Positions 1 to 9,054 of a DNA stretch of 64,000 bases are shown in pieces. Position 1 is the stretch's first letter. Each line of letters starts with the position of its first letter. A program made the translations under genes and the position numbers. Under the pieces are notes generated by a model, which saw only the letters and a program-made list of their open reading frames with translations, did no database searches and was not told the origin of the DNA. Source of the DNA: Odiellus spinosus (Eukaryota > Arthropoda > Arachnida > Opiliones > Phalangiidae); contig OY987240.1 in NCBI GenBank assembly GCA_963920705.1, forward strand, positions 5,069,426 to 5,133,425, read 5' to 3'.

Positions 1-607
1 TAAAATAAATTTTTTCAAAATTTTTTATGTTAATAGCTGCGGCAACCGCACTTGATTCGGTCAAATCTCTACATTTTAACCAGTACTTTTTAATCCCAAT
101 TAAAATTAATTTTTTCATAATTTTTGATGTTAATAGCTGCGGCAGCCGCACTTGATTCAGTCAAATCTCTACATTTTTACCAGTGCCCTTTAATCCCAAT
201 TAAAATAATTTTTTTCATAATTTTTGAGGTTAATAGCTTCGGCAGCCGCACTTGATTCAGTCAAATCACTACATTTTTACCAGTGCCCTTTAATCCCAAT
301 TAAAATTAATTTTTTCATAATTTTTGATGTTAATAGCTGCGGCAGCCGCACTTGATTCAGTCAAATCTGTACATTTTTACCAGTGCCCTTTAATACCAAT
401 TAAAATTAATTTTTTCATAATTTTTGATGTTAATAGTTCCGTCAGCCGCAGCAAAATCTATAATCCCAATTAAAATTAATTTTTTCATAATTTTTGATGT
501 TAATAGCTGCGGCAGCCGCACTTGATTCAGTCAAATCTCTACATTTTTACCAGTGCCCTTTAATCCCAATTAAAATAAAATTTTTCATAATTTTTGATGC
601 TAATAGC

Positions 608-620
608 TGCGGCAGCCGCA
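608..620. repeat. GC-rich inverted repeat of the monomer (example)
   Basis: TGCGGCAGCCGCA has 6-bp complementary arms around one central A, and is the only GC-rich element in an AT-rich unit. It holds both CpG sites of the monomer. It repeats about every 100 bp in the main L subtype, and is broken in the CCGAAC and CCCCAC subtypes and in S. A shortened form with CGGCACCGC (near 2387, 2807, 5687, 5907 and 6301) still forms 5-bp arms. A protein-binding or cruciform role is only a possibility. Confidence 0.8.
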
Positions 621-672
621 CTTGATTCAGTCAAATCTCTACATTTTTACCAGTGCCCTTTAATCCCAATTA

Positions 673-684
673 AAATTAATTTTT
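673..684. repeat. AT palindrome of the monomer (example)
   Basis: AAAATTAATTTT is a perfect 12-bp palindrome in the AT-rich end of most monomers. It is followed by T-tracts about 14 bp apart. Common variants break it (AAAATCAATTTT, AAAATGAATTTT, AAAATAATTTTT). The spacing of the A/T tracts could give intrinsic curvature, but that is inference. Confidence 0.7.
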
Positions 685-974
685 TCATAATTTTTGATGT
701 TAATAGCTGCGGCAGCCGAACTTGATTCAGTCAAATCTCTACATTTTTACCAGTGCCCTTTAATCCCAATTAAAATTAATTTTTTCATCATTTTTTATGT
801 TAATAGCTTCGGCAGCCGCACTTGATTCAGTCAAATCACTACATTTTTGCCAGTGCCCTTTAATCCCAATTAAAATAAAAATTTTCATAATTTTTGATGC
901 TAATAGCTGCAGCAGCCGCACTTGATTCAGTCATATCTACCTTTTTACCAGTGCCCTTTAATCTCAATTAAAAT

Positions 975-1825
975 TAATTTTTTCATAATTTTTGATGTTA
1001 ATAGCTGCGGCAGCCGCACTTGATTCAGTCAAATCTCTACATTTTTACCAGTGCCCTTTAATCCCAATTAAAATTAATTTTTACATAATTTTTGATGTTA
1101 ATAGCTGCGGCAGCCGAACTTGATTCAGTCAAATCTCTACATTTTTACCAGTGCCCTTTAATCCCAATTAAAATTAATTTTTTCATCATTTTTGATGTTA
1201 ATAACTCCGTCAGCTGCAGCGAAATCTTTAATCCCAATTAAAATTAATTTTTTCATAATTTTTGATGTTAATAGCTGCGGCAGCCGCACTTGATTCAGTC
1301 AAATCTCTACATTTTAACCAGTGCCCTTTAATCCCAATTAAAATTAATGTTTTCATAATTTTTGATGTTAATAGCTGCGGCAGCCGCACTTGATTCAGTC
1401 AAATCTCTACATTTTTACCAGTGCCCTTTAATCCCAATTAAAATTAATTTTTTCATCATTTTTGATGTTAATAACTCCGTCAGCCGCAGCAAAATCTTTA
1501 ATCTCAATTAAAATTAATTTTTTCATAATTTTTTATGTTAATAGTTGCGGCAACCGCACTTGATTCGGTCAAATCTCTACATTTTTACCAGTACCCTTTA
1601 ATCCCAATTAAAATTAATTTTTTCATAATTTTTGATGTTAATAGCTGCGGCAGCCGCACTTGATTCAGTCAAATCTCTACATTTTTCCCAGTGCCCTTTA
1701 ATCGCAATTAAAATAATTTTTTTCATAATTTTTGAGGTTAATAGCTTCGGCAGCCGCACTTGATTCAGTCAAATCACTACATTTTTACCAGTGCCCTTTA
1801 ATCCCAATTAAAATTAATTTTTTCA
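975..1825 (+). repeat. Imperfect segmental duplication, partner of 3615-4365
   Basis: From about 975 to 1585 the sequence matches the partner at a constant offset of 2,640 bp, including the rare TTTTTACATAATT linker (1078 and 3718) and the CGGCAACCGC box with GATTCGGTC. From about 1685 to 1825 it matches at an offset of 2,540 bp. The second copy therefore lacks exactly one 100-bp monomer. Scattered substitutions separate the copies. Confidence 0.8.
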
Positions 1826-2034
1826 TAATTTTTGATGTTAATAGCTGCGGCAGCCGAACTTGATTCAGTCAAATCTCTACATTTTTACCATTGCCCTTTT
1901 ATCCCAATTAAAATTAATTTTTTCATCATGTTTGATGTTAATAGCTCCGTCAGCCGCAGCAAAATCTTTAATCCCAATTAAAATTAATTTTTTCATAATT
2001 TTTGATGTTAATAGCTGCGGCAGCCGCACTTGAT

Positions 2035-3045
2035 TCAGTAAATCTCTACATTTTTACCAGTGCCCTTTAATCCCAATTAAAATAAAAAAATTCCTAATTT
2101 TTGATGTTAATAGCTGCGGCAGCCGAACTTGATTCAGTCAAATCTCTACATTTTTACCAGTGCCCTTTAATCCCAATTAAAATTAATTTTTCATCATTTT
2201 TGATGTTAATAGCTCCGTCAGCTTCAGCGAAATCTTTAATCCCAATTAAAAATAATTTTTTCATAATTTTTGATGTTAATAGCTGCGACAGCCGCACTTG
2301 ATTCAGTCAAATCTCTACATTTTTACCAGTGCCCTTTAATCCCAATTAAAATAATTTTTTTCATAATTTTTGATGTTAATAGCTGCGGCACCGCACTTGA
2401 TTCAGTCAAATCTCTACATTTTTACCAGTGCCCTTTAATCCCAATTAAAATTATTTTTTTCGTCATTTTTAATGTTAATAGCTGCGGCAGCCGCACTTGA
2501 TTCAGTCAAATCTCTACATTTTAACCAGTGCCCTTTAATCCCAATTAAAATTTAACTTTTTCATAATTTTTGATGTTAATAGCTGCAGCAGCCGCACTTG
2601 ATTCAGTCAAATCTCTACATTTTTACCAGTGCCCTTTAATCCCAATTAAAATAAATTTTTTCATCACTTTTGTTGTTAATAGCTCCGTCAGCTGCAGCGA
2701 AATCTTTAATCCCAATTAAAATTAATTTTTTCATAATTTTTGATGTTAATAGTGCCCTTTAATCCCAATTTAAATATTTTTTTTTATAATTTTTGATGTT
2801 AATAGCTGCGGCACCGCACTTGATTCAGTCAAATCTCTACATTTTTACCAGTGCCCTTTATTCCCAATAAAATTAATTTTTTTATCATTTTTGATGTTAA
2901 TAGCTCCGTCAGCCGCAGAAAATTCTTTAATCCCAATTAAAATTAATTTTTTCATAATTTTTTGATGTTAATAGCTGCGGCAGCCGCACTTGATTCAGTC
3001 AAATCTCTACATTTTTACCAGTGCCCTTTAATCCCAATTAAAATT
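2035..3045 (+). repeat. Segmental duplication, partner of 5335-6535
   Basis: The match begins with the A-rich AATAAAAAAATTCC linker (2081 and 5381, offset 3,300) and continues through the CGACAGCCGC and CGGCACCGC boxes. It then shifts to an offset of 3,100 because the right copy lacks two monomers. It includes the first 53-bp mini-monomer (2747) and the rare S variant CAGAAAATTCTTTAATCC. Confidence 0.78.
2747..2799 (+). repeat. 53-bp mini-monomer, copy 1
   Basis: TAATAG joins directly to TGCCCTTTAATCCC. It equals L minus 47 bp, from the GC box through TTTTTACCAG, with AG present at both deletion edges. The GC inverted repeat is absent. The T-rich end reads AATTTAAATATTTT instead of the usual palindrome. 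Confidence 0.9.
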
Positions 3046-3614
3046 AATTTTTTCATCATTTTTAATGTTAATAGCTGCGGCAGCCGAACTTTATTCAGTC
3101 AAATCTCTACATTTTTACCAGTGCCCTTTAATCCCAATTAAAATTAGTTTTTTCATAATTTTTGATGTTAATAGCTCCGTCAGCCGCAGCAAAATCTTTA
3201 ATCCCAATTAAAATCAATTTTTTCATAATTTTTGATGATAATAGCTGCGGCAGCCGCACTTGATTCAGTCACATCTCTACATTTTTACCAGTGCCCTTTA
3301 ATCCCAATTAAAATTAATTTTTTCATCATTTTTGATGTTAATAGCTGCGGCAGCCGCACTTGATTCAGTCAAATCACTACATTTTTACAAGTGTCCTTTA
3401 ATCCCAATTAAAATTAATTTTTTCATCATTTTTGATGTTAATAGATGCGGCAACCCCACTTGATTCAGTCACATCTCTACATTTTTACCAGTGCCCTTTA
3501 ATCCGAATTAAAATTAATTTTTTCATCATTTTTGATGTTAATAGCTGATGCAGCCGAACTTGATTCAGTCAAATCTCTACATTTTTCCCAGTGCCCTTTA
3601 ATCCCAATTAAAAT

Positions 3615-4365
3615 TAATTTTTTCATAATTTTTGATGTTAATAGCTGCGGCAGCCGCACTTGATTCAGTCAAATCTCTACATTTTTACCAGTGCCCTTTA
3701 ATCCCAATTAAAATTAATTTTTACATAATTTTTGATGTTAATAGCTGCGGCAGCCGAACTTGATTCAGTCAAATCTCTACATTTTTACCAGTGCCCTTTA
3801 ATCCCAATTAAAATTAATTTTTTCATCATTTTTGATGTTAATAACTCCGTCAGCTGCAGCGAAATCTTTAATCCCAATTAAAATTAATTTTTTCATAATT
3901 TTTGATGTTAATAGCTGCGGCAGCCGCACTTGATTCAGTCAAATCTCTACATTTTAACCAGTGCCCTTTAATCCCAATTAAAATTAATTTTTTCAAAATT
4001 TTTGATGTTAATAGCTGCGGCAGCCGCACTTGATTCAGTCAAATCTCTACATTTTTACCAGTGCCCTTTAATCCCAATTAAAATTAATTTTTTCATCATT
4101 TTTGATGTTAATAACTACGTCAGCCGCAGCAAAATCTTTAATCTCAATTAAAATTAATTTTTTCATAATTTTTTATGTTAATAGCTGCGGCAACCGCACT
4201 TGATTCGGTCAAATCTCTACATTTTTCCCAGTGCCCTTTAATCCCAATTAAAATAATTTTTTTCATAATTTTTGAGGTTAATAGCTTCGGCAGCCGCACT
4301 TGATTCAGTCAAATCACTACATTTTTACCAGTGCCCTTTAATCCCAATTAAAATTAATTTTTTCA
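3615..4365 (+). repeat. Imperfect segmental duplication, partner of 975-1825
   Basis: This is the second copy of the block at 975-1825, one long monomer shorter. The missing monomer lies between the GATTCGGTC variant and the GAGGTTAATAGCTTCGG variant, as expected from exchange between neighbouring monomers. Confidence 0.8.
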
Positions 4366-5846
4366 TCATTTTTGATGTTAATAGATGCGGCAACCCCACT
4401 TGATTCAGTCACATCTCTACATTTTTACCAGTGCCCTTTAATCCGAATTAAAATTAATTTTTTCATCATTTTTGATGTTAATAGCTGCGGCAGCCGCACT
4501 TGATTCAGTCAAATCACTACATTTTTACAAGTGCCCTTTAATCCCAATTAAAATTAATTTTTTCATCATTTTTGATGTTAATAGATGCGGCAGCCGCACT
4601 TGATTCAGTCACATCTCTACATTTTTACCAGTGCCCTTTAATCCGAATTAAAATTAATTTTTTCATCATTTTTGATGTTAATAGCTGATGCAGCCGAACT
4701 TGATTCAGTCAAATCTCTACATTTTTACCAGTGCCCTTTAATCCCAAATAAAATAAATTTTTCCATCATTTTTGATGTTAATAGCTCCGTCAGCCGCAGC
4801 AAAATCTTTAACCCCAATTAAAATTAATTTTTGATGTTAATAGCTGCGGCAGCCGCACGTGATTCAGTCAAATCTCTACATTTTTTCCAGTGCCCTTTAA
4901 TCCCAATTAAAATTAATTTTTTCATCATTTTTGATGTTAATAGCTGCGGCAGCCGCACTTGATTCAGTCAAATCACTACATTTTTACAAGTGCCCTTTAA
5001 TCCCAATTAAAATTAATTTTTTCATCATTTTTGATGTTAATAGATGCGGCAACCCCACTTGATTCAGTCAAATCTCTACATTTTTACCAGTGCCCTTTAA
5101 TCCCAATTAAAATTAATTTTTTCATTATTTTTAATGTTAATAGCTGCGGCAGCCGAACTTGATTCAGTCAAATCTCTACATTTTTACCAGTGCCCTTTAT
5201 TCCCAATTAAAATTAATTTTTTCATCATTTTTGATGTTAATAGCTCCGTCAGCCGCAGCAAAATCTTTAATCCCAATTAAAATTAATTTTTTCATAATTT
5301 TTTATGTTAATAGCTGCGGCAGCCGAACTTGATTCAGTCAAATCTCTACATTTTTACCAGTGCCCTTTAATCCCAATTAAAATAAAAAAATTCCTAATTT
5401 TTGATGTTAATAGCTGCGGCAGCCGAACTTGATTCAGTCAAATCTCTACATTTTTACCAGTGCCCTTTAATCCCAATTAAAATTAATTTTTTCATCATTT
5501 TTGATGTTAATAGCTCCGTCAGCTTCAGCGAAATCTTTAATCCCAATTAAAAATAATTTTTTCATAATTTTTGATGTTAATAGCTGCGACAGCCGCACTT
5601 GATTCAGTCAAATCTCTACATTTTTACCAGTGCCCTTTAATCCCAATTAAAATATTTTTTTTTATAATTTTTGATGTTAATAGCTGCGGCACCGCACTTG
5701 ATTCAGTCAAATCTCTACATTTTTACCAGTGCCCTTTAATCCCAATTAAAATAATTTTTTTCATCACTTTTGATGTTAATAGCTCCGTCAGCTGCAGCGA
5801 AATCTTTAATCCAAATTAAAATTAATTTTTTCATAATTTTTGATGT

Positions 5847-5899
5847 TAATAGTGCCCTTTAATCCCAATTTAAATATTTTTTTTCATAATTTTTGATGT
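5847..5899 (+). repeat. 53-bp mini-monomer, copy 2
   Basis: It has the same AG/AG deletion junction as the copy at 2747, with the same AATTTAAATATTTT variant, so both descend from one event and spread by segmental duplication (offset 3,100). Confidence 0.9.
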
Positions 5900-6240
5900 T
5901 AATAGCTGCGGCACCGCACTTGATTCAGTCAAATCTCTACATTTTTACCAGTGCCCTTTATTCCCAATAAAATTAATTTTTTTATCATTTTTGATGTTAA
6001 TAGCTCCGTCAGCCGCAGAAAATTCTTTAATCCCAATTAAAATTAATTTTTTCATAATTTTTTGATGTTAATAGCTGCGGCAGCCGCACTTGATTCAGTC
6101 AAATCTCTACATTTTTACCAGTGCCCTTTAATCCCAATTAAAATAAAAATTTTTTCATCAGTTTTGATGTCAATAGCTCCGTCAGCTGCAGCGAAATCTT
6201 TAATCCCAATTAAAATTAATTTTTTCATAATTTTTGATGT

Positions 6241-6293
6241 TAATAGTGCCCTTTAATCCCAATTTAAATATTTTTTTTCATAATTTTTGATGT
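6241..6293 (+). repeat. 53-bp mini-monomer, copy 3
   Basis: It matches the copy at 5847 and lies 394 bp from it, inside the local tandem duplication. I saw no further copies of this junction to the right of 6293. Confidence 0.9.
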
Positions 6294-7099
6294 TAATAGC
6301 TGCGGCACCGCACTTGATTCAGTCAAATCTCTACATTTTTACCAGTGCCCTTTATTCCCAATAAAATTAATTTTTTTATCATTTTTGATGTTAATAGCTC
6401 CGTCAGCCGCAGAAAATTCTTTAATCCCAATTAAAATTAATTTTTTCATAATTTTTTGATGTTAATAGCTGCGGCAGCCGCACTTGATTCAGTCAAATCT
6501 CTACATTTTTACCAGTGCCCTTTAATCCCAATTAAAATTAATTTTTTCATCATTTTTGATGTTAATAGCTCCGTCAGCCGCAGCAAAATCTTTAATCCCA
6601 ATTAAAATCAATTTTTTCTTAATTTTTGATGATAATAGCTGCGGCAGCCGCACTTGATTCAGTCACATCTCTACATTTTTACCAGTGCCCTTTAATCTCT
6701 ATTAAAATAAAAAAAATCCTAATTTTTGATGTTAATAGCTGCGGCAGCCGCACTTGACTCACTCAAATCTCTACATTTTTACCAGTGCCCTTTAATCCCA
6801 ATTAAAATAATTTTTTTCCTAATTTTTGATGTTAATAGCTGCGGCAGCCGCACTTGATTCAGTTAAATCTCTACATTTTTACCAGTGCCCTTTAATCCCA
6901 ATTAAAATTGGTTTTTTCATAATTTTGATGTTAATAGCTCCGTCAGCCGCAGCAAAATCTTTAATCCCAATTAAAATCAATTTTTTCATAATTTTTGATG
7001 ATAATAGCTGCGGCAGCCGCACTTGATTCAGTAACATCTCTATTTTTACCAGTGCCCTTTAATACCGATTAAAATAGATTTTTTCATCATTTTTGATGT

Positions 7100-7614
7100 T
7101 AATAGCTCCGTCAGCCGCAGCAAAATCTTTAACCCCAATTAAAATTAATTTTTGATGTTAATAGCTGCGGCAGCCGCACTTGATTCAGTCAAATCTCTAC
7201 ATTTTTACCAGTGCCCTTTAATCCCAATTACAATTATTTTTTCATAATTATTGAGGTTAATAGCTGCGGCAGCCGAACTTGATTCAGTCAAATCTCTACA
7301 TTTTTACCAGTGCCCTTTATTCCCAATTAAAATTAATTTTTTCATCATTTTTGATGTTAATAGCTCCGTCAGCCGCAGCAAAATCTTTAACCCCAATTAA
7401 AATTAATTTTTGATGTTAATAGCTGCGGCAGCCGCACTTGATTCAGTCAAATCTCTACATTTTTACCAGTGCCCTCTAATCCCAATTACAATTATTTTTT
7501 CATAATTATTGAGGTTAATAGCTGCGGCAGCCGAACTTGATTCAGTCAAATCTCTATATTTTTACCAGTGCCCTTTATTCCCAATTAAAATTAATTTTTT
7601 CATAATTTTGAATT
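7100..7614 (+). repeat. 258-bp trimer (S'-L-L), two copies
   Basis: S' monomers with the rare TTTAACCCC variant start at 7100 and 7358. Each is followed by a 99-bp L with CCCAATTACAATTATTTT and GAGGT, then a CCGAAC-type L. The unit is 59+99+100 bp in the first copy. It looks like the precursor of the adjacent 525-bp unit, which starts with the same three monomer types. Confidence 0.85.
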
Positions 7615-9054
7615 TAATAGCTCCGTCAGCCGCAGCAAAATCTTTAATCCCAATTAAAATCAATTTTTTCATAATTTTTGATGATAATAGCTGCGGCAGC
7701 CGCACTTGATTCAGTCACATCTCTATTTTTACCAGTGCCCTTTAATCCCAATTAAAATTAATTTTTTCATCATTTTTGATGTTAATAGCTGCGGCAGCCG
7801 CACTTGATTCAGTCAAATCTCTCCATTTTTACCAGTGCCCTTTAATCCCAATTAAAATTAATTTTTTCATCATTTTTGATGTTAATAGCTCCGTCAGCCG
7901 AGGCAAAATCTTTAACCCCAATTAAAATTAATTTTTGATGTTAATAGCTGCGGCAGCCGCACTTGATTCAGTCAAATCTCTACATTTTTACCAGTGCCCT
8001 TTAATCCCAATTACAATTATTTTTTCATAATTATTGAGGTTAATAGCTGCGGCAGCCGAACTTGATTCAGTCAAATCTCTATATTTTTACCAGTGCCCTT
8101 TATTCCCAATTAAAATTAATTTTTTCATAATTTTGAATTTAATAGCTCCGTCAGCCGCAGCAAAATCTTTAATCCCAATTAAAATCAATTTTTTCATAAT
8201 TTTTGATGATAATAGCTGCGGCAGCCGCACTTGATTCAGTCACATCTCTATTTTTACCAGTGCCCTTTAATCCCAATTAAAATTAATTTTTTCATCATTT
8301 TTGATGTTAATAGCTGCGGCAGCCGCACTTGATTCAGTCAAATCTCTCCATTTTTACCAGTGCCCTTTAATCCCAATTAAAATTAATTTTTTCATCATTT
8401 TTGATGTTAATAGCTCCGTCAGCCGAGGCAAAATCTTTAACCCCAATTAAAATTAATTTTTGATGTTAATAGCTGCGGCAGCCGCACTTGATTCAGTCAA
8501 ATCTCTACATTTTTACCAGTGCCCTTTAATCCCAATTACAATTATTTTTTCATAATTATTGAGGTTAATAGCTGCGGCAGCCGAACTTGATTCAGTCAAA
8601 TCTCTATATTTTTACCAGTGCCCTTTATTCCCAATTAAAATTAATTTTTTCATAATTTTGAATTTAATAGCTCCGTCAGCCGCAGCAAAATCTTTAATCC
8701 CAATTAAAATCAATTTTTTCATAATTTTTGATGATAATAGCTGCGGCAGCCGCACTTGATTCAGTCACATCTCTATTTTTACCAGTGCCCTTTAATCCCA
8801 ATTAAAATTAATTTTTTCATCATTTTTGATGTTAATAGCTGCGGCAGCCGCACTTGATTCAGTCAAATCTCTCCATTTTTACCAGTGCCCTTTAATCCCA
8901 ATTAAAATTAATTTTTTCATCATTTTTGATGTAAATAGCTCCGTCAGCCGAGGCAAAATCTTTAACCCCAATTAAAATTAATTTTTGATGTTAATAGCTG
9001 CGGCAGCCGCACTTGATTCAGTCAAATCTCTACATTTTTACCAGTGCCCTTTAA
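7358..9054 (+). repeat. 525-bp hexamer higher-order repeat, three copies plus partial
   Basis: The S' monomers at 7358, 7883, 8408 and 8933 are exactly 525 bp apart. The unit is S'(59)-L(99)-L(99)-S(70)-L(98)-L(100). Diagnostic variants repeat in each copy: CCGAGGCAAAATC with TTTAACCCC in S' (the first S' keeps CCGCAGC), CTATATTTTTACC plus TTTTGAATTTAATAG in the third monomer, a 2-bp deletion giving CTCTATTTTTACC, and CTCTCCATTTTT. Copies are almost identical; differences seen include CCCTCTAAT near 7472 and GTAAATAG at 8931. The fourth copy diverges at about 9054. Confidence 0.95.

Larger units (their letters stand above)
601..700 (+). repeat. Reference long monomer (L, 100 bp)
   Basis: This is a clean copy of the commonest unit, used as the phase reference. 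Positions 1-6 are TAATAG. Positions 8-20 form a GC-rich 13-bp inverted repeat, TGCGGCAGCCGCA, with 6-bp arms and one central base. The middle (21-60) carries CTTGATTCAGTCAAATC, then ACATTTTTACC and AGTGCCCTTT. Positions 61-100 are AT-rich: a CCCAATTAAAATTAAT stretch, a T-tract, CATAATTTTTGATGT. Three recurrent L subtypes differ in the GC box: CTGCGGCAGCCGCAC, CTGCGGCAGCCGAAC, and ATGCGGCAGCCCCAC, the last usually linked to GTCACATC instead of GTCAAATC further on. Some copies are 98, 99 or 101 bp. Confidence 0.97.
5335..6535 (+). repeat. Segmental duplication with internal 394-bp tandem copy
   Basis: This is the partner of 2035-3045. It contains an extra tandem duplication with a 394-bp offset: the mini-monomer and the following CGGCACCGC long monomer and CAGAAAATTC short monomer occur at 5847 and again from 6241. 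The matches to the left copy are at offsets 3,300, 3,100 and, for the extra copy, 3,494. Confidence 0.78.
1..7099 (+). repeat. Irregular, more diverged left part of the array
   Basis: This stretch holds mainly L monomers with scattered S, many private substitutions and several odd length variants, and no regular higher-order period. Features concentrated here are AAATCACTAC, GAGGTTAATAGCTTCGG, CAGCTGCAGC in S (near 1211, 2691, 3851, 5791, 6181), CGGCACCGC boxes, an A-rich AATAAAAAAATTCC linker and 53-bp mini-monomers. Local variants such as GATGCGGCAACCCC (3443, 4383, 5043) and CTGATGCAGCC (3543, 4683) mark small rearranged duplications. There are no genes. It reads like an older or less often homogenised part of the array. 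Confidence 0.85.

Noticed and set aside
608..700. Rho-independent terminators (GC hairpin followed by T-tract)
   Set aside because: The hairpin and the T-tract are about 60 bp apart within the monomer, and there is no transcription unit to end.
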